Shown here: positions 1 through 7,850 of the stretch, in pieces | Layout: each line of letters begins with the position of its first letter | How positions within the stretch are numbered: position 1 is the first letter of the stretch | From: UBA4656 sp002405525 | Lineage (GTDB): Bacteria; Pseudomonadota; Gammaproteobacteria; Xanthomonadales; Ahniellaceae | Direction of reading: 5' to 3' | Length of the DNA: 20,698 nt | Assembly (NCBI GenBank): GCA_036723735.1 | Contig: DAIMGT010000070.1 | Coordinates: 1 to 20,698, forward strand | Translations under genes and position numbers: made by a program | The notes under the pieces: generated by a model | What the model was told of the DNA's origin: nothing | What the model saw: only the letters and a program-made list of their open reading frames with translations | The model's database searches: none

Positions 1-72
1 GGTCAACCCGCATGTCGCTCGCCCGGCATAACCCACTTGAATTTCAACAGACCCAAATCGGATTTCGTTTCT

Positions 73-465
73 ATGGACGGCAACACAAGCAGGCATTCAC
101 TCTTCATTCGAATCAAGCTGGCGCGTTCCGCCGCGAAGCTCACACAGGCGCAGCTAGCTTCGCGCTTGGGCGTCCATGCCAGCGCCGTTGGTCATTGGGA
201 GGTGCCCGAAGGTACAGCGCCGACCTGGCACCATCTGTACGAGATTGCTGCGGTTACCGCGTGCAGAGTCGAGTGGCTCGCTACCGGGGCCGGTCCCCGG
301 AGCGCGCGGGGCGAGCACGCAACTCTGGATGAAGTAGGCGCAGGGGGGGGCAGTTCTACGGCCACTCTCGATCCGATAGAGAGTAAGGTTATCGAAGCCT
401 TGCGACGCATGAGGGCGCGGAAGCGAGCGGCGCTCGTGCAGTTCATCGACCGCTTCTGCGACTGA
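73..465 (+). CDS. XRE-family helix-turn-helix transcriptional regulator
   Basis: This encodes a 130-residue DNA-binding protein of the Cro/CI (XRE) type. Residues about 11-68 form the five-helix HTH fold: the recognition part reads TQAQLASRLGVHASAVGHWE (residues 24-43), followed by the PTWHHLYEIAAVTACRVEWLATG-type closing helices. The C-terminal half (about 69-130) is a short linker and an Arg-rich helix (VIEALRRMRARKRAALVQFIDRF, split here across residues near 105-128) that may dimerise. I chose the ATG at 73; an in-frame TTG at 37 would add 12 residues, and neither has a strong ribosome binding site. No partner gene is adjacent; the next gene converges on it. The first ~130 bases are clearly poorer in GC than the rest of the window and codons such as CTA, ACA and CGA are used, which suggests acquired DNA. 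The HTH call is firm; the target genes are unknown. Confidence 0.8.
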   Translation: MDGNTSRHSLFIRIKLARSAAKLTQAQLASRLGVHASAVGHWEVPEGTAPTWHHLYEIAAVTACRVEWLATGAGPRSARGEHATLDEVGAGGGSSTATLDPIESKVIEALRRMRARKRAALVQFIDRFCD

Positions 466-710
466 GTGCGCCGAGCGCTCCAGCGTTGCAATCATTGCGC
501 TCGACGTCCAGAGGGCAGGTGTGTTGTGCAAGAGCGCTGGGCCGCTTTCTCTCGTGGCTTCGCACAACTTCAGGACCATGACACCGGTCCGTCAGTCAGT
601 GGCACACAACACCCGACGGTGCACGCTTCGCGGCGTCACTGGCAGATTCTCTCCGAGTGGCGTGCTGCAGCGTTCGCGGCCATTCCGCTTTCGTCCTGGG
701 CCCTCGCCCC
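466..710. other. Convergent intergenic region, no gene seen
   Basis: These 245 bases separate the 3' ends of the XRE regulator and the NTF2-like gene. Reading frames here are Arg/Ser/Cys-rich with no recognisable motif, so I do not call a gene. Near the right end (694-718) is a GGGCCC-rich stretch resembling a decayed copy of the hairpin repeat found at 4868-4936. Confidence 0.5.
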
Positions 711-1139
711 TCAGGCCCCCACCTGCCGCAACCACTCCTGCAGGTTGTAGTAATTGGTCACCCGCGCAATCGTGCCGCCGCGCAGGTCGAAGAACGCGCC
801 GCCCGGCAGCACGTAGGTCTGGCCGGTGGCGGGCGGCAGGCCCTCGTCCGTGGCGAGGTAGGTGCCGTGCACCACGAACTCCGCGGCGGCGCGCGCGCCG
901 TCGGGGCTGGCCATGACGACGATGTCGCGCAGTTCCTCGCGGTAGCTGCGGTTCATGCGCGCGAGGAACACGCGGAAGACGTCCTTGCCGACCTCGCGCC
1001 CGCCCTGGTTCACGTCGTGGACGACGTCGTGAGCGAGCTGCGCCAGCATGCCCTCCCAGTCGCCGGCGTTGAACGCCTTGTAGTAGCTGAGCACCGTGCT
1101 GTACGCGAGGTCGGAACCACGCTGGCCGTCGATCATCAT
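711..1139 (-). CDS. NTF2-like ketosteroid-isomerase-related protein (SnoaL-type fold)
   Basis: A 142-residue single-domain protein of the NTF2/SnoaL superfamily, matching the 'ketosteroid isomerase-related' group. It begins MMIDGQRGSDLAY, then has the typical first helix (YYKAFNAGDWEGMLAQLA) and the strand/loop HDVNQGGREVGKDVF. Later strands carry EFVVHGTYLATDEGLPPATGQ and GGTIARVTNYYNLQEWLRQV, the usual C-terminal end. The start is the first of two ATGs; a GGAG lies about nine bases upstream of it. It begins 19 bases after the stop of the dehydratase gene on the same strand, so the two are probably co-transcribed. Members of this group are mostly uncharacterised; a small-molecule binding or isomerase role is inferred only from the fold. 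Family call is confident, substrate unknown. Confidence 0.85.
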   Translation of the reverse strand: MMIDGQRGSDLAYSTVLSYYKAFNAGDWEGMLAQLAHDVVHDVNQGGREVGKDVFRVFLARMNRSYREELRDIVVMASPDGARAAAEFVVHGTYLATDEGLPPATGQTYVLPGGAFFDLRGGTIARVTNYYNLQEWLRQVGA

Positions 1140-1158
1140 GGGGAACTCCGGGGAAGGC

Positions 1159-2121
1159 TCAGGCGGACTGCCACGGCAGGCGGTCGAGGTCGACGTTGCC
1201 GCCGCTGAGGATGATGCCGATGCGCCGGCCGCGCCAGCGCTCGCGCGTGGCCAGCAGGGCGGCCAGTGGCACCGCGCAGGACGGCTCGATGATGACCTTG
1301 AGCCGGTCCCATTGCAGCCGCATGGCGGCGACGATCTGCGCCTCGGACGCGAGCAGGACCTCGACGCGCTCGCGCCGCAGCACCTCGAACGCGATCCGGC
1401 CGAGGTGGGCGCGCAGCCCGTCGCAGATCGTGTCCGGCACCATATCGGTGATGCGGCGGTCCTGGCGCAGCGATTCGAAGGCATCGGCGGCCTGCGCGGG
1501 TTCGGCGCCGATCACCGTGGTCGCGGGGTCGATGCCATGTGCGGCGATCGCGGTGCCGGAAATCAGCCCGCCGCCGGACACCGGGGCCACCACCACATCC
1601 AGCGGGCCGGCCTGCTCGATGAGTTCCAGCGTCGCCGTGCCCTGGCCCGCCGCCACCCGCGGATCGTCGAACGGATGCACCATCGTGCCGCCGGTCTGCG
1701 CCAGCACGCGCTGCGACTCGGACTCGCGCGCAGCCATGGTCGGCTCGCACAGGATCACGTTCGCGCCGTGCTCGCGCATCTGCGCGAGCTTGATGGCCGG
1801 TGCGTTGCGCGGCACCACCACGTGGGCCGGCACACCGCGCAGCGACGCCGCGATCGCCACCGCGGTGCCGTGGTTGCCCGAGGACTGGGCCACGATGCCG
1901 CGCCGCGCGGTCGCCTCGTCGAGCGCGAACACCGCGTTGCAGGCGCCGCGGAACTTGAACGCACCGCCACGCTGCAGATTCTCGCACTTGAAGTGGACCT
2001 CGGCGCCCAGCAGGGCGTCGAGCTCGGGATTGCGCAGCACCGGCGTGCGCAGCGCGTGCGGCGCGATGCGCGCGGCGGCGGCGCGCACGTCGTCGAAGGT
2101 CGGCAGGACGGGATCGAGCAT
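1159..2121 (-). CDS. PLP-dependent threonine/serine dehydratase (or serine-racemase-like)
   Basis: A 320-residue fold-type II pyridoxal-phosphate enzyme. The cofactor lysine is Lys56 in GGAFKFRGA; the substrate loop is SSGNHG at 80-85; the phosphate-binding glycine loop is SGGGL at 182-186; the C-terminal SGGNVD lies near residue 310. The length is that of the one-domain catabolic threonine dehydratase / serine racemase / hydroxyaspartate ammonia-lyase group; the ACT regulatory domains of biosynthetic IlvA (about 500 residues) are absent. The expected reaction is deamination of L-threonine or L-serine to a 2-oxo acid, possibly with racemase activity; sequence alone does not settle which. It is the first gene of a probable two-gene minus-strand unit and is divergent from pepN, with 64 bases between the two starts. 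Confidence 0.9.
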   Translation of the reverse strand: MLDPVLPTFDDVRAAAARIAPHALRTPVLRNPELDALLGAEVHFKCENLQRGGAFKFRGACNAVFALDEATARRGIVAQSSGNHGTAVAIAASLRGVPAHVVVPRNAPAIKLAQMREHGANVILCEPTMAARESESQRVLAQTGGTMVHPFDDPRVAAGQGTATLELIEQAGPLDVVVAPVSGGGLISGTAIAAHGIDPATTVIGAEPAQAADAFESLRQDRRITDMVPDTICDGLRAHLGRIAFEVLRRERVEVLLASEAQIVAAMRLQWDRLKVIIEPSCAVPLAALLATRERWRGRRIGIILSGGNVDLDRLPWQSA

Positions 2122-2185
2122 CGCGGCGACATCGGGGGCGGGACGCGCATGATAGCCTCGCGAGTCCGCGCTCCGGATCGCTGTC
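2122..2185. promoter_or_regulatory. Divergent upstream region of dehydratase and pepN
   Basis: The 64 bases between the two divergent start codons must hold the promoters for both genes unless these lie inside the coding regions. The only AT-rich element is CATGATAGC near 2149-2157, which could be read as a -10 element on either strand (TATCAT on minus). No convincing -35 partner is visible, so individual promoters are not assigned. Confidence 0.3.
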
Positions 2186-4819
2186 GTGACCGATGCTTCC
2201 CTCCCGCGCGCCGTGATCCGGCGCGCCGACTACCGGCCGCCGGACTGGCTGGTGCAGCATGTCGCGCTCGCCTTCGACCTCGACCCCGACCGCACGCAGG
2301 TCCACGCCCGCCTGTCGGTGCACCGCAACGGCCGCCACGACCGCCCGCTGCGCCTCGACGGCGAGGCGCTCGAGCTGCGGGAACTGGCGATCGACGGCCG
2401 GGCGCCGGAAGCGGGACAGGTGCTGCACGAACCCGGGGCCCTGGTGATCGCGATCGGCGGCGACGCGGCGGTCGTGGAGACCGTGGTGGCCATGGTGCCG
2501 GCGGCCAACACCGCGCTGGAGGGCCTCTACGCGGCGGGCGATTCCCTGCTCACGCAGTGCGAGGCACAGGGCTTCCGCCGCATCACCTATTTCATCGACC
2601 GCCCGGACGTGATGGCGCGCTACACCACGGAACTGCGCGGCGACCGCGTGCGCTTCCCGGTGCTGCTGGGCAATGGCGACCTCGTGGCGGAAGGCGAACT
2701 GCCCGACGGCCGCCATTACGCGTGCTGGCACGACCCGCACCCGAAGCCGTCGTACCTGTTCGCCCTGGCCGCCGGCCGCTTCGACCACGTCGAGGGTCGC
2801 TTCACCACCGCGGAAGGCCGCGAGGTGCTGCTGCGCGTGCACGCCGACCCGGGGCTCGCACCGCGCTGCAAGCATGCATTGGCGGCGCTCAAGCGCACGA
2901 TGGCCTGGGACGAGGCGCGCTACGGCCGCTGCTGCGACCTCGGGCGCTTCAACATCGTCGCCACCCACGACTTCAACATGGGCGCGATGGAGAACAAGGG
3001 TCTCAACATCTTCAACGCCAAGTACATCCTGGCCGACCCCGAGACCAGCACCGACGACGACTTCCTGCACGTCGAGGCGGTGGTCGCGCACGAATACCTG
3101 CACAACTGGACCGGCAACCGCGTGACCTGCCGCGACTGGTTCCAGCTGTCGCTGAAGGAAGGCCTGACCGTGTTCCGCGAACAGCAGTTCGTGGCCGACA
3201 CCCATTCGGCCGCGGTGCGGCGGATCGACGACGTGCGCAACCTGCGCGCGCAGCAGTTCCCGGAGGACGCGGGCCCGTTCGCCCATCCGGTGCGGCCGGA
3301 CGAGTACGTCGAGATCAACAACTTCTACACCGCGACGGTGTACGAGAAGGGCGCGGAATTGGTCCGCATGCTGCACGCCACGCTGGGCGAGACCGGCTTC
3401 CGCGCCGGCATGGACGAATACTTCCGGCGCCACGACGGTCAGGCCGTCACCTGCGACGACTTCCTCGCCGCGCTGTCGGCAGGCGGCGATCACGATCTTT
3501 CGTCCTTCGCCGGATGGTATGCGCAGGCCGGCACGCCATGCCTGCGGGTGGATTCGTCCCACGACCCGACGTCGCGGCGCTTCACGCTGGACCTTTCGCA
3601 GCGCACGTCGCCCACGCCCGGCCAGACTGTGAAGCGGGCGCTTCCGATCCCGGTGCGCATCGCGTTGCTCGACGCGCGCGGCGCGCGCCTGCCGCTGCGT
3701 CTGGCCGGCGAGCCGGAGCCCGCGGGCACCGAGCGCGTGCTGCTTCTGACCGCGGCGGGCGCGCGCTTCGTGTTCGAGGACATCGCCGCGCCGCCGATCC
3801 CGTCGCTGCTGCGCGGTTTCTCGGCGCCGGTGGTGGTCGAACGAGCGGAGGACGCCGTCGAACTCGCGTTCCTCGCGCGCCACGACGACGACTCCTTCAA
3901 CCGCTGGGAGGCGCTGCAGCGGCTCGGCGCACAGGCGATCCTGGGCGGCTACCGTGGTGATCCGGGCGCCGCGGGCTGGCGCACGGCGCTGATCGACGCG
4001 CTGGCGGGGCTGCTGGCCGATGCAGCGCAGGGCCCGGCCTTCGTCGCCGAATGTCTGGCGCCGCCGGACGAGGCATGGCTCGGCGAGCAGGTCGAGGCAC
4101 TCGACCCGCCGGCCCTGCATGCCGCGCGCGAGGCGCTGCGGGGCGAACTCGGCCGCGCGCTGAGCGATCCGCTCGCGCGCGCCTTCGAGGCGCTCGCCGG
4201 CGACGACGGCGGGCGCCGCGACGCAGCGGCGATCGCGCGGCGCCGACTGAAGCTCACCGCGCTCGGCCTGCTCGCGGCGGGCGATGCGGCGCAGGCAGCG
4301 CCGCGGGTGGTTCGCGTGCTGGAGAGCGCGCGCAACATGACCGACCGCCTCGGCGCACTGGCCTTGCTGCGCCGCCACGACCTGCCTGGCGCAGACGCCG
4401 CCGCGCACGCGTTCAAGGTGCGCTTCCACGACGACTCGTTGGTGCTGGACAAGTGGCTGGCGCTGGAAGCCGGCGCGCCGCGCGAGACGACCGTCGAGCG
4501 CGTGCGCGAACTGCTCGCGGACGACGCGTTCTCTTGGCGCAGGCCGAACAAGGTGCGCGCCCTGGTCGGCACCTTCAGCCGCGCCAACCGCGTCGCTTTC
4601 CACCGCGTCGACGGCTCGGGCTATGCCCTGCTCGCCGAAGCGATCCGCACGGTCGATGCGCTCAATCCGCTGGTCGCGGCCCGACTGGCCGGTGCCTTCA
4701 ACGGCTGGCGGCGGATCGAGCCGCGCCGCGCCGCGCTGATGCGTGCCGCGCTCGAATCGCTGGCCGCGAGCCCGCGTTCGAACGACCTCGGCGAGATCGT
4801 CGATCGGGCCTTGGCCTAG
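2186..4819 (+). CDS. pepN: Aminopeptidase N (M1 family zinc metallopeptidase)
   Basis: An 877-residue cytoplasmic zinc aminopeptidase that removes N-terminal residues from peptides in late protein turnover. The exopeptidase motif GAMEN is at residues 266-270. The zinc site is HEYLH at 302-306 (His302, His306, catalytic Glu303) followed by NWTGNR, with the third ligand Glu325 in LKEGL; these positions match E. coli PepN (GAMEN 261-265, His297, His301, Glu320) within a few residues. The conserved active-site Tyr region (NNFYTATVYEKGAELVRM) follows. The C-terminal helical DUF3458-type half runs to ...NDLGEIVDRALA, so the protein is full length. The start is a GTG at 2186 with only a weak ribosome binding site; the next in-frame starts would remove conserved sequence (RRADYRPPDW). 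No signal peptide is present. Confidence 0.97.
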   Translation: MTDASLPRAVIRRADYRPPDWLVQHVALAFDLDPDRTQVHARLSVHRNGRHDRPLRLDGEALELRELAIDGRAPEAGQVLHEPGALVIAIGGDAAVVETVVAMVPAANTALEGLYAAGDSLLTQCEAQGFRRITYFIDRPDVMARYTTELRGDRVRFPVLLGNGDLVAEGELPDGRHYACWHDPHPKPSYLFALAAGRFDHVEGRFTTAEGREVLLRVHADPGLAPRCKHALAALKRTMAWDEARYGRCCDLGRFNIVATHDFNMGAMENKGLNIFNAKYILADPETSTDDDFLHVEAVVAHEYLHNWTGNRVTCRDWFQLSLKEGLTVFREQQFVADTHSAAVRRIDDVRNLRAQQFPEDAGPFAHPVRPDEYVEINNFYTATVYEKGAELVRMLHATLGETGFRAGMDEYFRRHDGQAVTCDDFLAALSAGGDHDLSSFAGWYAQAGTPCLRVDSSHDPTSRRFTLDLSQRTSPTPGQTVKRALPIPVRIALLDARGARLPLRLAGEPEPAGTERVLLLTAAGARFVFEDIAAPPIPSLLRGFSAPVVVERAEDAVELAFLARHDDDSFNRWEALQRLGAQAILGGYRGDPGAAGWRTALIDALAGLLADAAQGPAFVAECLAPPDEAWLGEQVEALDPPALHAAREALRGELGRALSDPLARAFEALAGDDGGRRDAAAIARRRLKLTALGLLAAGDAAQAAPRVVRVLESARNMTDRLGALALLRRHDLPGADAAAHAFKVRFHDDSLVLDKWLALEAGAPRETTVERVRELLADDAFSWRRPNKVRALVGTFSRANRVAFHRVDGSGYALLAEAIRTVDALNPLVAARLAGAFNGWRRIEPRRAALMRAALESLAASPRSNDLGEIVDRALA

Positions 4820-4867
4820 GGCTGCAGTTTTGCGGATACGTGCCGGTTGCCGCTGCTTTGGACCGTG

Positions 4868-4936
4868 CCCAGGGCTAAGGGCCCAGGGCCCAGAAAAGTT
4901 GCGGAGACTGCTGGGCCCTGGGCCCTTGGCCCTGGG
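4868..4936. repeat. Long GGGCCC-rich inverted repeat (hairpin) between pepN and the EamA gene
   Basis: The left arm 4868-4893 and the right arm 4911-4936 are reverse complements over 26 positions with one mismatch, which is a G-U pair in RNA (T4876 with G4928). The loop is 17 bases (4894-4910). The arms are built from repeated GGGCCC/CCTGGG units and the right side continues with one more unit to about 4941. It sits between two convergent 3' ends and could act as a two-way transcription terminator, although no T-tract follows. The modular palindromic build suggests a REP-like intergenic element that may occur elsewhere in the genome. Confidence 0.8.
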
Positions 4937-4952
4937 CCCTGTTCCACAGCCC

Positions 4953-5885
4953 TCACCGCCGCCGCGCCCCCAACACACTGGTCATCGCTGACCCCGCGAC
5001 CACCAGCGACGCACCGATCCAGCCCAGCAGGGCGATCCGCTCCGGCATCACCAGCGCGGGCGCGAAGGCGTGGGCGACTTCGACGGTGGCGACGGTGAGC
5101 AGGGGAGTGCATGCCAGCACCATCGACACCCGCGAGGCTTCCGAGTGCGCCAGCGCCTCGGCGAAAGCGCCGTAGGCGAGCAGGGTGTTGAGCGCACAGA
5201 AGACCAGTGCGGCGAGGTACACCGGTTCCAGGCAAGCCATCCGCGCCGGATCGGCCAGCGGGAACAGCAGCACGCTCGCCAGCGCGTAGATCCCCGCCAT
5301 CACCTGGGTCGAGGTGAAATGAGTGAGCAGCTGCTTCTGGATCAGCGCGTAGCCCGCCCAGACCAGGGCGCCTAGCAGCACCAGCACCGAGCCCCAAAGG
5401 TAACGCGACCCGGCAGTGACGGCGACCGCGGCGATCTGGTCGGCGAAGAACAGTCCAAGCCCCGCGGCGACCGTCGCGAAACCCAGCCACTGGCCGCCGC
5501 TGAAGCGCTCGCCGAACACCCACACGCCACCCAGCGCCAGCAGCAGCGGCGCGGCCTGGATCAGCAGCTGGGCGTTGGCCGCGGTGGTCAGGTCCAGGCC
5601 GAGCAGATAGCCGAGGTAGTTGCCCACCAGCAGCAGACCGGCAAGGCCCAGCAGCAGCCAGCGCCGCCCGGTCTGGCCGCGGAAGCCGCGCAACTGGCCG
5701 CGCAGGGCGAGCCAGGCCAGCAGTACGAGGGCGGCGAAGACGAACCGCGCCCAGGTCAGGGTCCAGGGATCGATGCGCTGCAGTGCGATCTGCAGCGCCA
5801 CCGGCAGGGTGGCCCAGAGCACGGCGGTGGCGAGCGCCAGCAACAGGCCGAGGCGCCAGTGTCCGGTCGGTCGGTGCAGCGCCAT
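4953..5885 (-). CDS. EamA/DMT-family transporter
   Basis: A 310-residue inner-membrane protein with about ten hydrophobic segments arranged as two EamA repeats, the hallmark of the drug/metabolite transporter superfamily. The first repeat begins at LGLLLALATAVLWATLPVAL (about residues 14-33); the second begins near YLWGSVLVLLGALVWAGYAL (about 170). The second half ends with the conserved pattern (S)RVSMVLACTPLLTVATVEVAHAF...ALLGWIGASLVVAGS. Members export amino acids or other small metabolites, or act as importers; the substrate cannot be read from the sequence. The ATG at 5885 precedes a short basic N-terminus (MALHRPTGHWR), fitting the positive-inside rule. It converges on pepN and diverges from the downstream lipoprotein gene. 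Confidence 0.9.
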   Translation of the reverse strand: MALHRPTGHWRLGLLLALATAVLWATLPVALQIALQRIDPWTLTWARFVFAALVLLAWLALRGQLRGFRGQTGRRWLLLGLAGLLLVGNYLGYLLGLDLTTAANAQLLIQAAPLLLALGGVWVFGERFSGGQWLGFATVAAGLGLFFADQIAAVAVTAGSRYLWGSVLVLLGALVWAGYALIQKQLLTHFTSTQVMAGIYALASVLLFPLADPARMACLEPVYLAALVFCALNTLLAYGAFAEALAHSEASRVSMVLACTPLLTVATVEVAHAFAPALVMPERIALLGWIGASLVVAGSAMTSVLGARRR

Positions 5886-5907
5886 GGCATTCCCCGGTCG
5901 AAGCCGC

Positions 5908-5936
5908 AGTATAGGCGGCCCTGTCCGTCACGGGTT
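5908..5936 (-). promoter_or_regulatory. Candidate promoter of the EamA transporter gene
   Basis: On the minus strand TATACT (5913-5908) is a five-of-six match to a sigma-70 -10 box, in a stretch otherwise very rich in GC. The hexamer at -35 spacing (near 5931-5936) is poor. The predicted transcript start would leave a leader of roughly 15-20 bases before the ATG at 5885. Confidence 0.35.
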
Positions 5937-5997
5937 CAGTGCGAATTCACAGCGCCCGGCCCACGATGCTGAACACTGGATGCAACGGAGAACTGCC

Positions 5998-7245
5998 ATG
6001 CTCGCCTTCCGCAGTACCGCCTTCGCCGGCGCGCTGGGCGCTCTGCTGCTGGCCGGCTGCGCGACCTATCCCGGCGTCGCCTATCATGACGACGGCGACG
6101 CCGTCGGCGGGGACTACTCCTACGGCGGGCGCTGGGACGACGGCGGATGGCGCGGCGGTTACTGGCTGTCGGGGTGGTCGAGCCCCTATTCGAGCGTGTT
6201 CCATCCGCCGTACTGGCGGACGTACGATCCGTGGTACACGCCCGGGTGGCGCTACTACGGCGATCGCCACTGGGCGGGGAGCGGCTGGTACTCCGGCTGG
6301 AACGGGCTCGCTTACGATCCATGGTGGGGCGGCTGGCACGCGCCTTACCGCCACGGCTGGTACGACAGCCACGGCAGCGGCTACCGCCACGATTCGCGTC
6401 GCGCATGGCGCGAGCATGAGTACCGTTATGGCCGGCGCGGCTACGAGGATTGGCGCCGCAGCGGGGGCGACCGCCGCGCCAGCGAAGAAGCCGAGCGCAT
6501 CGCACGGCGCACCGGCGCGGACCGCGCGTCCCTCGCTCCGGTGCCCGCCGCTCCGCCGTGGCGAGGGGGCGAACCCAGCGCCTACGACCGCCGCGGGCAG
6601 GACGCCGCGCGGCCGGGCCGGCCGTCGCGCTTCGGCTACCCTGAGGCTGCGCCGGCGCGCGGCGATGATCGCGGCCAGGTCCGCCGCGGCGATGACGGCC
6701 TGGCCGGCCGACGCGAATCGGGCTGGATCGTCCCGGCCCCGGCCGGCGGCGACCGTCCCGGGCGCCTGGCCCTGCCGGAGCGCAATGACGACGACTCGCT
6801 GCGTGACGACGGGCGCGGGACGGGGTACGGGACCGCCACTTGGCGCGACGGCGGTGGGGATGCTGCAGACGGCTCGCGGCGCACCTGGTCGACCCGGCCG
6901 GGCGACTGGCGCAACGAACGATATCGACGGATCGGCACGCCGCAGGATGCCGGTGGCGAGTTGCCGTCACGCCGCGGCGCCCGCGGTTGGGACGCCACGC
7001 CGGATGCCGGTGCAGGCGCCAGCGATCCCTCACGCTTCGACCGTCGCGAGTACTCCCGCGGCACGCCGGCCGGCCGCTACGCCCTGCCCGAGCGCTACGG
7101 GGCGCCGGAGCGCGACGAAGCACCCGCGCGCTACGAACCGCCGACGCGCCAATCGTCGGCACGTTTCGACCCGCCTCCGCGGCGCGACGACGATGGCGGC
7201 TCGTCCAGCCGGCAGTTGGAGCGGATCATCCGCGACGACGAGTAG
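5998..7245 (+). CDS. Trp/Tyr-rich putative lipoprotein of unknown function
   Basis: A 415-residue protein with a lipoprotein signal: hydrophobic segment to residue 17 and lipobox LAGC with Cys21. The ATG at 5998 is chosen because ACGGAG lies about eight bases upstream; an ATG at 5980 would sit before that site. Three regions follow. Residues 22-45 are Asp/Gly/Tyr-rich. Residues 46-121 hold 14 tryptophans and many tyrosines, with a repeated YDPWY.PGW / YDPWWGGW element (about 76-84 and 106-113). From about 125 to the end the chain is Arg/Asp/Gly/Pro-rich and probably disordered, with ALPER repeats (for example near 255, 362). Asp+2 is absent (residue 22 is Ala), which favours sorting to the outer membrane by the usual Lol rule. 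I recognise no enzyme or transport motif. The EamA gene is divergent; nothing suggests an operon. Confidence 0.8.
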   Translation: MLAFRSTAFAGALGALLLAGCATYPGVAYHDDGDAVGGDYSYGGRWDDGGWRGGYWLSGWSSPYSSVFHPPYWRTYDPWYTPGWRYYGDRHWAGSGWYSGWNGLAYDPWWGGWHAPYRHGWYDSHGSGYRHDSRRAWREHEYRYGRRGYEDWRRSGGDRRASEEAERIARRTGADRASLAPVPAAPPWRGGEPSAYDRRGQDAARPGRPSRFGYPEAAPARGDDRGQVRRGDDGLAGRRESGWIVPAPAGGDRPGRLALPERNDDDSLRDDGRGTGYGTATWRDGGGDAADGSRRTWSTRPGDWRNERYRRIGTPQDAGGELPSRRGARGWDATPDAGAGASDPSRFDRREYSRGTPAGRYALPERYGAPERDEAPARYEPPTRQSSARFDPPPRRDDDGGSSSRQLERIIRDDE

Positions 7246-7391
7246 CGCGATGGCGGTGGCAGCCGTTACGGGCGGCACCGCAATGCAGGTCGCGGGGAAT
7301 CCGCAGCGGAGGGCAACGGTTGCAGCCGGATCGCGGCCGCGGGCGACCGGGGACGTCCCGGGCGCTGCGTCGCCGCGGCGCCTTCAGGCTT

Positions 7392-7589
7392 TCAGATCGC
7401 CAGTCGCGTCAGCGCGTCCTCGAGCTTGGCGCGGCGCTGCTCCAGCGACGCCAGCGCCGGCGATCGTTCGCTGACCACCACGCGCTGGCGAAACTCGGCC
7501 AGCGCCATGTCGATGCGCCCGATCTCGATCATGAGGTCGTGGCGAAGGAACACCGGGTCGTTGCTGTACGGGGCAGGCTGGGGGCTCAT
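7392..7589 (-). CDS. Small hypothetical protein, probable coiled coil
   Basis: A 65-residue ORF with an acceptable composition for a real protein: after a short polar N-terminus (MSPQPAPYSNDP) it has two amphipathic helices, HDLMIEIGRIDMALAEFRQR and SPALASLEQRRAKLEDALTRL, like a helical hairpin. There is no good ribosome binding site upstream of the ATG at 7589. The opposite strand and other frames are Arg/Ala-rich in the manner of out-of-frame readings. No family is recognised. It lies between the lipoprotein gene and the long non-coding stretch and has no evident partner. It could be a chance ORF. Confidence 0.5.
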   Translation of the reverse strand: MSPQPAPYSNDPVFLRHDLMIEIGRIDMALAEFRQRVVVSERSPALASLEQRRAKLEDALTRLAI

Positions 7590-7850
7590 GGCGTGTCGAA
7601 CGGGTCATGTCTGGGGCACGGAAATGCGATGCACTCCGCATGCCAACCGTGACCGGATCGGCATTTCCGCACGTTCGGTGACGCGGCGGGACGGGCCACC
7701 CGGGACCGGCGCCGCCCGCTTGACGCCCGCAGGTGTCGGCGAACCGGCGCGCGACCGCGATTCCGGGAAGCAGATCACGGTCTGCAGGCCGCGATGCGGT
7801 TCTACTCGCAACAGGCCTGTCGCGCTGGCGCAGGTCCCCGGCTGCAGTCG

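Noticed and set aside
1096..3960. A 954-codon plus-strand frame overlapping the dehydratase and pepN
   Set aside because: It reads through two well-supported genes in other frames and gives Arg/Gly/Ala-rich sequence.
1136..4978. A 1280-codon minus-strand open frame across the dehydratase and pepN
   Set aside because: It is the out-of-frame shadow of pepN on the opposite strand in high-GC DNA. Its product is Arg/Ala/Gln-rich without motifs, whereas pepN on the plus strand carries a full set of catalytic residues.
5620..5997. An upstream extension of the lipoprotein ORF
   Set aside because: It would bury the signal peptide and overlap the EamA gene on the other strand; ACGGAG is correctly spaced for the ATG at 5998.
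7300..7400. Possible CRISPR or tandem repeat in GC-rich intergenic DNA
   Set aside because: No regularly spaced repeats were found here or anywhere else in the window.
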